This document shows positions 26,648 to 35,488 of a stretch of DNA of 64,000 nt, one piece after another (position 1 is the first letter of the stretch; the number at the start of each line of letters is the position of its first letter). Position numbers and translations under genes: made by a program. The DNA is from Methanomicrobium sp. W14 (lineage in GTDB: Archaea > Halobacteriota > Methanomicrobia > Methanomicrobiales > Methanomicrobiaceae), in assembly GCF_017875315.1 (NCBI RefSeq), contig NZ_JAGGMM010000001.1:744001-808000 (forward strand), given 5' to 3'. Below the pieces are notes generated by a model. It did not search any database. It saw only the letters and a program-made list of their open reading frames with translations, and was not told where the DNA came from.

Positions 26648-26662
26648 TAACAATTGTTGTTA
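26648..26662. promoter_or_regulatory. 15-bp palindrome between divergent genes
   Basis: TAACAA-TTG-TTGTTA, perfect arms with a three-base centre, in the gap between DUF1890 (-) and the GNAT gene (+). A second short palindrome GTTCA-AA-TGAAC lies at 26617-26628. Both could be regulator sites; no known operator matches. Confidence 0.3.
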
Positions 26663-26734
26663 CAAAGGCAGGCTTCATTTAATGCAATTATTATAACAAT
26701 AGCAAAAAACAGAATAACTGCTGGCACTGATAAA

Positions 26735-27157
26735 ATGAGTGATATTTGCGAGATAGAAGTCCGGTTTGTAAAAGACTGGCCCGAAGATGAGATCGTAAAT
26801 CTTTACAGGGAAGGAAAATGGTGGGATGAGTCTTGGAAATCTGACGGCATCAGCGATTTAATCAAAGGCAGTTTCATATTTGCCATCGCCATTGACATGA
26901 AAACTAAAACTGCCGTGGGGATGGGCAGGATCATCTCAGACGGAGTCTCAGACGGTTATATCCAGGATCTTGTCATAAAAAAAGATTTTCGCTCAAAGGG
27001 CATAGGCAGAAAACTTCTGAATTCACTGGTTGAAGAGGCCAGATCCGGGGGCCTCACATGGATAGGGCTTATAGCAGAACCTGATACCGAGAATTTTTAT
27101 AAATCTGAAGGTTTTTCTGTTATGAAAGATCATACTCCAATGATTTACGGGAACTGA
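26735..27157 (+). CDS. GNAT-family N-acetyltransferase
   Basis: About 140 residues from ATG 26735 (MSDICEIEVRFV). The frame is open 27 codons upstream, but those residues do not look like a GNAT domain. The core has the acetyl-CoA pyrophosphate-binding motif, here KKDFRSKGIGRKLL (R/Q-x-x-G-x-G/A), and the C-terminal ENFYKSEGF motif. The substrate is unknown; similar small GNATs in methanogens are uncharacterised. Directly followed, after six bases, by a DUF2156 gene, whose product also has a GNAT-like fold, so the two may act together. Confidence 0.85.
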   Translation: MSDICEIEVRFVKDWPEDEIVNLYREGKWWDESWKSDGISDLIKGSFIFAIAIDMKTKTAVGMGRIISDGVSDGYIQDLVIKKDFRSKGIGRKLLNSLVEEARSGGLTWIGLIAEPDTENFYKSEGFSVMKDHTPMIYGN

Positions 27158-27163
27158 AATTTT

Positions 27164-28069
27164 ATGCTCGATATAAATGATTTTAAGCCGGTTACGCTTA
27201 AAGACCATGATTTTTTTAAGTCCTTCTATTCAAAGTATCCGACATGTCACAGTGACAACACATTTACAAATATGGTCTGCTGGAATGATTACGCCGAATA
27301 TGAATATTGCAAAATAAACGGGGCGGTTATCATCTCCAGTACTATTGAGAACGAAATATCTTTCAGAGGTCCCTTCGGGACATATGACAGTAAACTTTTA
27401 AAAGATACACTAAGCCTTGCAAAAAAGCACGGAGACAGACTTGCCTACCAGATATTCGATGAAAAAATGAAAAATGACATTCTTGAAATTTCACCGGACA
27501 TCAGAATGTCTCCTGACAGGGACTACTATGAATATGTTTATGATACCGAAACACTGTCAAAACTGCCTGGAAAAAAATTTCTCAGCATAAGAAAGCAGAT
27601 AAACCACTTCAAAAAGAACTGCAACTACACGGTTGAAAAAATAACGGAAGAGTCGATTGATGACATAAACGAATTTCTGGTTAAATGGTGCGAATGGAAA
27701 CAGTGCAAAAAAAACCCTATCCTAAACCATGAAAAAGATGCAACAGTATATGCGGTAAATCATTTTGCAGAACTAAAACTTTCTGGACTTATGCTTGTTG
27801 TGGACGGAAATATCAGCGCAATATCAGTATATGAAGAACTAAATCCTGAAACAATTGTAGTCCACTACGAAAAAGGTCTGCCTGACTGCGAGGGAAACTA
27901 TAAGGTTATTACTAATGAGACTGCAAAAACAGCACTTGGAAAATACAAATACATAAACAGGGAATCAGACCTCGGAGTGGACGGCCTGAGGATCGCAAAG
28001 ATGAGATATTACCCGGATCACTTTGCAAAAGTATACAATATTAATTCGGAAGATATACCCGATTATTAA
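27164..28069 (+). CDS. DUF2156 domain protein
   Basis: 301 residues. Conserved pattern of the DUF2156 family (related to the C-terminal domain of phosphatidylglycerol lysyltransferase, a tandem-GNAT fold): FKPVTLKDHDFFKSFYSKYP, SDNTFTNMVCW, HFKKNC, EKGLPDCEGNYKVITNETA and YINRESDLGVDGLRIAK. In bacteria such domains transfer amino acids from aminoacyl-tRNA to lipids or peptides. The substrate here is unknown. Soluble: no membrane spans are seen, unlike MprF. Probably co-transcribed with the GNAT gene upstream. Confidence 0.82.
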   Translation: MLDINDFKPVTLKDHDFFKSFYSKYPTCHSDNTFTNMVCWNDYAEYEYCKINGAVIISSTIENEISFRGPFGTYDSKLLKDTLSLAKKHGDRLAYQIFDEKMKNDILEISPDIRMSPDRDYYEYVYDTETLSKLPGKKFLSIRKQINHFKKNCNYTVEKITEESIDDINEFLVKWCEWKQCKKNPILNHEKDATVYAVNHFAELKLSGLMLVVDGNISAISVYEELNPETIVVHYEKGLPDCEGNYKVITNETAKTALGKYKYINRESDLGVDGLRIAKMRYYPDHFAKVYNINSEDIPDY

Positions 28070-28082
28070 AAAAATACCCTCT

Positions 28083-29243
28083 TTATGAGGTAGCTTCTCT
28101 AACGCACTCCTCAAGGGTCCCTATACGGACATTGCACCCGCACATATTCGGAACATATGCAAAGGCTTTGCCCGAATCAACCATCACGGTCTCAAATTTG
28201 TCCATTGCTGGAGAAACAACTATACAGGTATCCTCAACAACCTTTGCACCGCTTTTTTCTATTTTACTTACATATTCCGGATTTGAACTTTTAACACCCT
28301 TTGAAACAAAGACATAGAAAGTTTTACTTGTTTTTCTTCCTTCAAGAAGAGAGGCGACTTTTGCAAGTTCATCAGGGGAGCAGTGCGGACAGCCTATTGC
28401 AACCGCGTCCACATCAATGTCACTGAAAAGCTCTTTTATTTCCGACTGCTCTATAACGATTTTTTCGGAGCCCTTTACAGAAAATGCAGGAAGCTTTGTT
28501 TCCGGGGTTATCCCCCCGACATGATACAGTGCCACTGCCCCCGAAGCCGCCATCGCAGCGCCAAGGGCTTTCAGCTGGTCTCTCGAGGGTCTTATATTGG
28601 TAACCAAAGGAATTTTGTTTCCTACGGCTTTTCCTGCAAGATAGCCTATAGCACCATAATGGGACGAATATTCCCCGTCTCCTTTCTCCACCTCAACCGT
28701 TATTTCAGGCATCCTGTTTTTGAAGAGATGAAGACCGTAGTTAGGTGTCTTTCCTATCATTGCAGCGGCGAGGGCAGACGGCCCTCCCTCCCTGTTGGTT
28801 CTTGCACCGATTACGGAATTTGCGTAAGACACGGCTGATGACTCTGACCATGCAACGTGATCACCGTAATTTGTAATATTCAGGTAATACGGGGTGCATG
28901 TGCACTCCATTTTTATTCCAAGTCTTTTGTAGGCTTTTATAACGGCGTTCTGCTTTTCCGCAAATTCAACTGAAATACCAATGTCACGCCAGTTCTCCCG
29001 GGGCATCCCAATTGGGTTTAAAACAGAAGGGACAACAACCCGTGCATCAAGATTGTTCAGCCATTCAAGGCCCCATTCACCTATTGTCTTGTATGAAGCG
29101 CCGCTGACCTGTGCGCTTGAAACCGGTACAAGGTCTTCTGCACCGAAAACTTTTCCCAGTGCGACAAGTATCTCCATCATCTTCTGGCGTGTCTGCCCGT
29201 ATTCACCGTTGAGAACTTTTTCATCCTCGCTGTCAAGATACAT
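28083..29243 (-). CDS. Phosphomevalonate dehydratase large subunit (aconitase X type)
   Basis: 386 residues of the aconitase-X catalytic family. With its small subunit (DUF126) it dehydrates 5-phosphomevalonate to trans-anhydromevalonate 5-phosphate in the archaeal mevalonate pathway. Candidate iron-sulfur ligands are visible in CTCTPYYL, GCPHCSPDEL and MCGCNVRIG; substrate-region motif GARTNREGGPSALAAAMIGKTP. It ends the ubiX-ubiD-acnX unit, whose other two products carry out and support the next decarboxylation. The small subunit is not in the window, so it must be encoded elsewhere. Confidence 0.88.
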   Translation of the reverse strand: MYLDSEDEKVLNGEYGQTRQKMMEILVALGKVFGAEDLVPVSSAQVSGASYKTIGEWGLEWLNNLDARVVVPSVLNPIGMPRENWRDIGISVEFAEKQNAVIKAYKRLGIKMECTCTPYYLNITNYGDHVAWSESSAVSYANSVIGARTNREGGPSALAAAMIGKTPNYGLHLFKNRMPEITVEVEKGDGEYSSHYGAIGYLAGKAVGNKIPLVTNIRPSRDQLKALGAAMAASGAVALYHVGGITPETKLPAFSVKGSEKIVIEQSEIKELFSDIDVDAVAIGCPHCSPDELAKVASLLEGRKTSKTFYVFVSKGVKSSNPEYVSKIEKSGAKVVEDTCIVVSPAMDKFETVMVDSGKAFAYVPNMCGCNVRIGTLEECVREATS

Positions 29244-29245
29244 CC

Positions 29246-30490
29246 TCAGTCATCCCATTCCGCTCTTTTAAACTCGTCTTCCCTTCCCATTACCATAGTG
29301 GCATCTACGCCTACCTTGACATTCATCCCGTCACCTATCCGGCACGGATCCAGGGAAGAGCCCCTCACTCCCTTTATCACCATTATGTCCTCGTCGCCGC
29401 GTACCCTCGTTGCAATGGCATATTCCACATCCTCCATGTCGTATATATCGATGTCATCGTCCACGATAACAACGTGTTTAAGAGATGTATGCGCTGCAAA
29501 AGCGGCCATTATAGCATTTTTGGGATCTCCCTGCGTATTTTTCCTAATCTGGATGACAGCATGAAGGTAGCCGCACCCGCCTGTTGTAAGTGAGACATTT
29601 TTTACTGTCGTAACCCCGGCTACATACCTGTATATCTTGGGCTCATAAGGCATGCCCATAAGAAGCCTGTGCTCTTTTCCTCCGGGCAGAATACCATGGA
29701 AGATTGGATCGTTTTTCATATGCATTCCGGTAATTTCTATTACCGGCGCAGGTCTTACAGGGTCATATGTTCCCGTTATGTCAACAAACGGCCCCTCATC
29801 CGTTTTTTCTGATGAAATATATCCCTCAAGCACAATTTCTGCATCAGGAACCTTTACGCCGTTAGAGCATTCATATACGGAAAGATTTTCTCCCATAAGC
29901 TCGGCTGCAAATGAAAGCTCCTTTCCTTCAGGAACTCTTGTGCATGCTGCAAAAGTTACAAGGGGATGGGTCCCTATCGTAATTGCAACAGGAAGCCTCT
30001 CTCCTTTAGAGAGTGCGGCCTTCAAGAGAGTATGTGTATGCCTTCCTTCAACAAGCCTTGCCGCAAGGTGATTTCTGTCAAGTACAAGCATCCTGTGTAT
30101 TGATGCGTTTGAAACACCCCCGTACTCTGAAAACACAATAGCTGACGTCAGGTATCTTCCTGCATCCTTCGGGAAGTGCTTCATTACCGGAAGAGAGAAC
30201 AGGTCAGGCGGGTGCATACTGATATCTCCCTTCTTTTCGCAGACACCGTTGTACTGAGCTTCAGAAAGTTTTCTTACTATATCCCTTTCGTCGTAGCCAA
30301 ATGCCACTGAAAGCGCCTTTCTGCTCGCAGTGACATTCATGACACCGCGTTTATCACCGTCAAGCTTGTGAAAAAATACAAGCTTGCCTGTCTTAGAGGC
30401 AATCTTCGGCGCTTCGTATAAAGAGGATACCTCATATTCTATATCTTCAACCAGCCCGGCATCTCTCATCTTCTGAATAAATTCACGCAT
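29246..30490 (-). CDS. UbiD-family decarboxylase, probable anhydromevalonate phosphate decarboxylase
   Basis: 414 residues from ATG 30490, which overlaps the ubiX stop (ATGA). UbiD-type enzymes use prenylated FMN made by UbiX. In archaea the homologue beside aconitase X decarboxylates trans-anhydromevalonate phosphate to isopentenyl phosphate. Family features include TVVIVDDDIDIYDMEDVEYA-like acidic strand (HVVIVDDDIDIYD), EYGGVSNASIHRM and GILPGGKEHRLLMG. An ATG five codons earlier (30505) lies inside ubiX and is less likely. Confidence 0.9.
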   Translation of the reverse strand: MREFIQKMRDAGLVEDIEYEVSSLYEAPKIASKTGKLVFFHKLDGDKRGVMNVTASRKALSVAFGYDERDIVRKLSEAQYNGVCEKKGDISMHPPDLFSLPVMKHFPKDAGRYLTSAIVFSEYGGVSNASIHRMLVLDRNHLAARLVEGRHTHTLLKAALSKGERLPVAITIGTHPLVTFAACTRVPEGKELSFAAELMGENLSVYECSNGVKVPDAEIVLEGYISSEKTDEGPFVDITGTYDPVRPAPVIEITGMHMKNDPIFHGILPGGKEHRLLMGMPYEPKIYRYVAGVTTVKNVSLTTGGCGYLHAVIQIRKNTQGDPKNAIMAAFAAHTSLKHVVIVDDDIDIYDMEDVEYAIATRVRGDEDIMVIKGVRGSSLDPCRIGDGMNVKVGVDATMVMGREDEFKRAEWDD

Positions 30491-31035
30491 CAGTAACCAC
30501 TCCACCTGTTTCCAAGATCATTCTCCTCTCCAAGGTGATCAAGGACTCTTGCAACAACCATATCAACAAGATCATCTATAGTCTTCGGTCTGTTGTAAAA
30601 TCCGGGGCACATCATCATAATAGTTGCACCCGCTTCGTTTAAAGAAAGCATGTTTTTAAGATGAATTCTTGAAAGGGGCATTTCCCGCGGCATCAGGATG
30701 CATTTTCTTCCCTCTTTCAGGCATACGTCGGCAGCTCTTGTTATAAGATTATCGGAAAAACCTGCATTAACCGCCGCAAGCGTTTTCATGCTGCACGGAA
30801 TTACAACCATGCCGTCATAGAGAAAAGACCCGCTTGCAATGTCGGCAAAAAGATTGTCTTCATCTACATAAACAGCATTAAAGCCGTTAAGATTCACCTG
30901 TTCATATTCTGCTATCTCTTTTGCTATTCTGGAGATTATTACATGCAATTCGGCTTTTCCTGACAATATTTCAAGTAGCCGTCTTGCATATATCATCCCG
31001 CTTGCACCTGTTACGGCAATAACATATCTTTTCAT
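30490..31035 (-). CDS. ubiX: UbiX flavin prenyltransferase
   Basis: 181 residues. Joins dimethylallyl phosphate to FMN to make the prenyl-FMN cofactor needed by UbiD enzymes. N-terminal flavin-binding VTGASGMIYARRLLE, the PCSMKTLAAVNAGFSDNLITRAADV segment with the family PCSMxTLA motif, and MPREMPLSRIHLKNML. First gene of the three-gene unit; overlaps ubiD. A TATA-like TAAATAT lies on the minus strand at 31061-31067. Confidence 0.95.
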   Translation of the reverse strand: MKRYVIAVTGASGMIYARRLLEILSGKAELHVIISRIAKEIAEYEQVNLNGFNAVYVDEDNLFADIASGSFLYDGMVVIPCSMKTLAAVNAGFSDNLITRAADVCLKEGRKCILMPREMPLSRIHLKNMLSLNEAGATIMMMCPGFYNRPKTIDDLVDMVVARVLDHLGEENDLGNRWSGY

Positions 31036-31162
31036 TTAATAGTCCTCAGAGAAAATTGTTATATTTAACATCTCTGTTTCTCAAAACAGGATGATAATAT
31101 TCTCCACGCATAACAAACCTGCAAATTGCCCGCCAACTCCAAATAAACTTATGCATAAAAGC

Positions 31163-32368
31163 TCACAGCACCAGTTTATCCTGCTTTGTCAGCTTTTCGA
31201 TGTTAAGCACATCATATGCAGCCTGTTCGACGGCTTTTCTGTATTCTGGTTTAGTATATATTCCAAGCCTCCACTGGCTTTTTCGGGTCTCGTTTAAAGT
31301 TGCCATAAGAGGTGACAGCTTTTCAAGTGAGACGAGGTTGTTGTGGTTTCTGACCGAAACCTCAATTGATATAGGGGACGGAATAGGCGGAATATCTACA
31401 AGAACATCGGATTCACCGGTCCCGGCAGCTTCGCAAACGGATTTGGCTATGCTTTTTTCGTCCTTAAGGTCTATCAGTCTCTGTATGGAGGAAAACCTGA
31501 CCTGATCCATTCCGGTATACAAAGCCCTTTTGTACAGTTTCCGGCTGTAAAGGTCTTTTATCATCTCTGAAGTAAGCCTGCAAGGGGACTTTAAAAGCTC
31601 CATATAGAACTCACTGTCATTCATGCGAAGAAGTTCGTTCAGTTTTTCCGTAGAAGTCGCCTCAATGTGCTTTTGTGCAGCAAATTTCACCATGGCCTCC
31701 GCAATCCTGCTTACATGGTGGAAATAAACCGCAGGACGCATCAGAGTCCTTGCAATCAAAAGAGATTCGGCGGCATGGATTCCGTTTTCCTTTAAAACCA
31801 GACCGTTTTCAGTCAGAGTGGTGCTTCTTATGAGCCTGTGGGCATCAACCGTTCCGAAAGGAACTCCTGTGTAATGCGCATCCCTTAAGAGATAATCCAT
31901 CCTGTCTACATCCAGGTCCCCGTGAATTATTCCTGACAGTGGATGCTGCCCGGTAACCATTGAACATACGTCGTCAGGGGAAAGACCAAGAAGTGAAAGT
32001 TCCCCGGATATGGAACTTTTTTTTATAATATCCCCTATTTCCTGGTGACTCCTCCCGAGATATTTCTGCATCAGTGATTCCGTTGCATGAGAATACGGCC
32101 CGTGACCGATATCATGAAGAAGTGCGGAAACTGTAACAAGCAGGACGTCATCAGGAGAAAGACCGAGACTCATACTCATTAAACGGGCGAGGTGCATAGT
32201 CCCGAGTGAATGTTCAAAACGCGTATGATTCGCGCCCGGATAGACAAGACTTGAAAAACCCAGCTGTTTTACGTATCTCAGCCTCTGCACAGGCTGCGAG
32301 TCAAGAAGCGGAATAATACTCTCATCAACTTCAACGTAACCGTGTACCGGGTCTTTAATTATCTTCAT
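31163..32368 (-). CDS. HD-domain phosphohydrolase (SAMHD1/dGTPase-like)
   Basis: 401 residues with a complete HD metal site: NHTRFEHSLGTMHLA (first His) and LLHDIGHGPYSHATE (HD pair), and the later HGDLDVDRMDYLLRDAHYTG, all typical of the SAMHD1/YdhJ group of dNTP triphosphohydrolases. It begins IKDPVHGYVEV, the family start. Nucleotide specificity cannot be read from the sequence. Divergent from cofD; the 246-base gap between them holds a structured element. Confidence 0.9.
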   Translation of the reverse strand: MKIIKDPVHGYVEVDESIIPLLDSQPVQRLRYVKQLGFSSLVYPGANHTRFEHSLGTMHLARLMSMSLGLSPDDVLLVTVSALLHDIGHGPYSHATESLMQKYLGRSHQEIGDIIKKSSISGELSLLGLSPDDVCSMVTGQHPLSGIIHGDLDVDRMDYLLRDAHYTGVPFGTVDAHRLIRSTTLTENGLVLKENGIHAAESLLIARTLMRPAVYFHHVSRIAEAMVKFAAQKHIEATSTEKLNELLRMNDSEFYMELLKSPCRLTSEMIKDLYSRKLYKRALYTGMDQVRFSSIQRLIDLKDEKSIAKSVCEAAGTGESDVLVDIPPIPSPISIEVSVRNHNNLVSLEKLSPLMATLNETRKSQWRLGIYTKPEYRKAVEQAAYDVLNIEKLTKQDKLVL

Positions 32369-32509
32369 TAGGTATTGCCCCTGCCATTTTATGGTTCAGT
32401 CACTGAAATCATGACTTCATTACGGCTGTTTATTACAAGAATTTGTCACTATAAGCCAAAAATTTATTCTATAACTAACTATCAGACAAGACACCAGCAA
32501 AAAATATGT

Positions 32510-32563
32510 CCATTCTGTCCGGTCCCTTGTTCCGGTAATGGCAGAAGGCCTTTTTTGTTTTTT
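32510..32563 (+). promoter_or_regulatory. Hairpin plus T-run in the cofD leader
   Basis: Stem 1 CCATT (32510-32514) pairs with AATGG (32537-32541), and an inner stem CCGG/CCGG (32519-32522, 32532-32535) lies within it. T6-G-T6 (32551-32563) follows. The layout resembles a terminator or attenuator upstream of cofD (ATG 32615). It could also be the end of a short transcript from the divergent region. Confidence 0.35.
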
Positions 32564-32614
32564 ATACCTTCATTTCTGATGGATATATCTATTATAAGCT
32601 TTAAAAAAAAGACA

Positions 32615-33523
32615 ATGAAGATTACATTTCTTTCCGGAGGTACCGGGACTCCCAAACTTATCAGGGGATTCAGGAAAATCCTAAATGATGAGGATATTTC
32701 CGTCATAGTCAATACGGCAGAGGATATGTGGATTTACGGCAGCCACCTTTCTCCCGACATAGATACTTTGATGTACCTTTTCTCGGGAATGCTTGACACC
32801 GACAGATGGTGGGGCATTAAAGGCGATACCACAGTCACAAACGACTTTCTTAAAAGTCTAGGCGAAGATGTATACTTAACGCTTGGAGACAAAGACAGGG
32901 CAGTGAATATTGCAAGAGGGAGGCTTTTGAGGGAAGGAAAGACTCTTACAGAAGCAACCAGTGAACTGTGCAGACGTCTGGGAGTTTCCGCAAACATACT
33001 TCCAATGTGCGATACTGAAATAACGACAAATATTCTGACCGAAAAAGGTCTGATTCACTTCCAGGAGTACTGGGTGAAACACAGGGCCAATATCGGGATT
33101 AGGAAAATAAAAAGAACTTTTAAAATCAGTCCGATAGCTACAAATGATGCATTAAGTTCCTTAAAACAGTCCGACCTGATTATCGTAGGCCCTTCAAATC
33201 CTGTTACAAGTATATCACCTATTCTTGAATGCAGTGGAATAATCCAAAGTCTTAAGGAAAAGCCTGTAGTTGCGGTAAGCCCGTTTATAGGGGACAAACC
33301 TGTAAGCGGTCCTGCGAAGGAACTGATGGACGCATGGAATATTCCTTCTAACTCGAAAGGTGCATATTCACTTTACAGGGATTTTACAGACCTGTTCATA
33401 CAGGACATAAGAGACAGCGAGACAATAGAAGGTGCAGTCAAATTTGATACCCTTATGCTAAATGAAAATATAAGCAAAAGTCTTGCGGAGAATATTATTA
33501 AAGAAGTCAGGGAATTAATCTGA
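32615..33523 (+). CDS. cofD: 2-phospho-L-lactate transferase CofD
   Basis: 302 residues from ATG 32615. Transfers a phospholactyl (or phosphoenolpyruvyl) group to the deazaflavin Fo in coenzyme F420 synthesis. Signature SGGTGTPKLIRGF (7-19), NTAEDMWIYG, SPDIDTLMYLFSG with acidic ligands, GLIHFQEYWV and GPSNPVTSISPIL. The frame extends 80 codons upstream, but that part covers a hairpin/T-run and has no protein similarity. A divergent paralogue lies 1.1 kb downstream. Confidence 0.93.
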   Translation: MKITFLSGGTGTPKLIRGFRKILNDEDISVIVNTAEDMWIYGSHLSPDIDTLMYLFSGMLDTDRWWGIKGDTTVTNDFLKSLGEDVYLTLGDKDRAVNIARGRLLREGKTLTEATSELCRRLGVSANILPMCDTEITTNILTEKGLIHFQEYWVKHRANIGIRKIKRTFKISPIATNDALSSLKQSDLIIVGPSNPVTSISPILECSGIIQSLKEKPVVAVSPFIGDKPVSGPAKELMDAWNIPSNSKGAYSLYRDFTDLFIQDIRDSETIEGAVKFDTLMLNENISKSLAENIIKEVRELI

Positions 33524-33564
33524 CCTCTATATTTATATTATACATATTTGCAGGTTACTATTAC

Positions 33565-34506
33565 ATGTCAGACTATTATGCATTCAGCAGCATTGATACG
33601 GCTATTGACAGGACAAAATCACTGCTCTGGCCTTTCAAAAAGGGCATCTGGCTCCGGATTGCACTAATATCACTATTTACAGGGGGGTTTTTCTCCTTCA
33701 ACCCTTTTACAACGGGGACCGAAAATTTCCCTTTTCAGGCAACAACCGGAGCAAATACTTTCATGGATCATCTCCCTGTAATTCTGGCAATAGTTGCTGC
33801 AATTATAATATTTGCCCTGATAATAGCATATATATCAAGTGTCTTCCAGTTTTTGTTTGTGGATTGCCTTTCAAGTAAGGAGTTTGCAATAAGAAAATAT
33901 TTTAAGTCAAACCTCGGGAGAGGAGCCAGGCTGTTTGGATTTCAGATTGCAATGGGTGTAATACTGGTTTTAATAATTATTGCAGCAGTTGTTTCACTCT
34001 TCGCAGGAGTAGTAACAGAGCTTTCATTTACAAGTCTGACTGCTATTATTATGTTCTTTTTGGCATTGTTTTTGATCTGCATTCCCTTTATGATAATTAT
34101 GCTTTTTACCATCGATTTCGTTGTGCCTATAATGCTTAAGGACAAATGCGGCGTCATAGATGGATGGAAAAGATGCTGGACTATAATGAAATCAGGCTGG
34201 GGACAGACTATAGTATACCTTATAATGAGGGTTATTCTTGCGGTTATTGTTTCAATACTCATGCTGATAGCCATTATGATAGCCGCTGTTGTATTAGCAA
34301 TCCCCTTCTTTGTCATAGCACTGTTTACAATCGGATTTTCATCAGAATTTTTTGCAACTTCAGCGCTTATTACCCTGCTTATAATTTTCATAATATGCCT
34401 TATCCCGGTCGCCCTTTTAATAAGTGTCCCGTTTGTAACTTTCATCAGGTATTACTCACTAAATACACTCGGATGCATGGACGAAAATTACAGGATGACT
34501 GAATAA
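33565..34506 (+). CDS. Multi-pass membrane protein of unknown function
   Basis: 313 residues with about six membrane spans (for example LIMRVILAVIVSILMLIAIMI written in part as VILAVIVSILMLIAIM, and FFVIALFTIGF). The N-terminus DYYAFSSIDTAIDRTKSLLWPF resembles DUF4013/DUF7544-like archaeal membrane proteins, an uncertain match. A central GVIDGWKRCW segment lies in a cytoplasmic loop. It lies between two cofD-family genes, all on the same strand with short gaps, so co-expression is possible but no functional link is known. Confidence 0.7.
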   Translation: MSDYYAFSSIDTAIDRTKSLLWPFKKGIWLRIALISLFTGGFFSFNPFTTGTENFPFQATTGANTFMDHLPVILAIVAAIIIFALIIAYISSVFQFLFVDCLSSKEFAIRKYFKSNLGRGARLFGFQIAMGVILVLIIIAAVVSLFAGVVTELSFTSLTAIIMFFLALFLICIPFMIIMLFTIDFVVPIMLKDKCGVIDGWKRCWTIMKSGWGQTIVYLIMRVILAVIVSILMLIAIMIAAVVLAIPFFVIALFTIGFSSEFFATSALITLLIIFIICLIPVALLISVPFVTFIRYYSLNTLGCMDENYRMTE

Positions 34507-34597
34507 AATAAATTACAATACTTTTTATAGAAACACTGATTTTTAAGCTATATTGGTATTTTATCAGAACCGCTTTAATGTTTAAAAGACAGATTTA

Positions 34598-35488
34598 ATG
34601 CTGCAAATGATTACCTTCATACCCGGAGGAAAAGGTTCACTAAAACTTATCAGGGCGTTCAGAAATCTTCTGTATGACAACGAGATTACTGTTATAGCCG
34701 GTACTTCGGACAGTGTATGGACAGAAGGAAACCTGTTTTGTCCGTCTCTGGATAATATAATACATCTTTTTTCAGGAAACCTGAATACAGGTCAGTGGGA
34801 AGGCATAAAGGGGGATACTTATTCCACATCAAATTTAATCAAAAAGATATCAGGAGACTGCAACGTCTTACCTGTCGGTGACAAGGAGCGTGCAATGTGC
34901 ATTGTAAGGAGCAACATTCTCAGAAACGGCGGAAGTATTACGCAGTCAACAGAACAGATATGTAAGTATTTTAATATCACATCCTCCATTCTTCCTGCAA
35001 CAGACAGCAGATATTCAGCATATGCCGAAATTGATCGTGAACTGCTCACAATGACTGAATTCAGGCGGTTATACGATGACGATTGCGATTCAGACCTCAG
35101 GTCCTCAGTTAAAATTGACTGTAAAAAAACTCCTGTACTTTCAGATTCAGCCGAAGATGCAATAAATTCCAGCGAAGCTGTTATTATAGGTCCCGGAAGA
35201 ATGAACACAACTGTTTTTCCGGTTCTTGCATGCAGAAACCTTACAAAATTACTGGACAAAATGTTTGTCGTTTCTTTACTGCCAAAAGTTCCTGCAGACT
35301 ACTCTCCCGAAAAATATCCTTCATATATGAAAACAGTCTCAAATTTAAGATCTTTTTCAGATATCCTCATCCAGGACATAAGAGAGGCTGATGAAATCCC
35401 CGGGTCAGTGCGTCTCAACACAAGCCTTGACTCTGCAGCAGGTGCTGAATCACTGGCATGGGAGATTATGTCATGCATCAGGAATTAG
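34598..35488 (+). CDS. Divergent CofD paralogue
   Basis: 296 residues aligning end to end with the cofD product upstream: PGGKGSLKLIRAF against SGGTGTPKLIRGF, NLFCPSLDNIIHLFSG against HLSPDIDTLMYLFSG, IKGDT in both, and DILIQDIREADEIPGSVR against DLFIQDIRDSETIEGAVK. Several active-site features are changed: the loop Thr-Gly-Thr-Pro becomes Lys-Gly-Ser-Leu, NTAED becomes GTSDS, and PDID becomes PSLD. It may use a different acceptor or have a regulatory role. ATG 34598; an alternative Met is three codons on. Confidence 0.8.
   Translation: MLQMITFIPGGKGSLKLIRAFRNLLYDNEITVIAGTSDSVWTEGNLFCPSLDNIIHLFSGNLNTGQWEGIKGDTYSTSNLIKKISGDCNVLPVGDKERAMCIVRSNILRNGGSITQSTEQICKYFNITSSILPATDSRYSAYAEIDRELLTMTEFRRLYDDDCDSDLRSSVKIDCKKTPVLSDSAEDAINSSEAVIIGPGRMNTTVFPVLACRNLTKLLDKMFVVSLLPKVPADYSPEKYPSYMKTVSNLRSFSDILIQDIREADEIPGSVRLNTSLDSAAGAESLAWEIMSCIRN

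Noticed and set aside
32375-32614. 80-codon N-terminal extension of the cofD frame
   Set aside because: It spans a hairpin with T-runs, has no protein similarity, and CofD homology starts exactly at ATG 32615.
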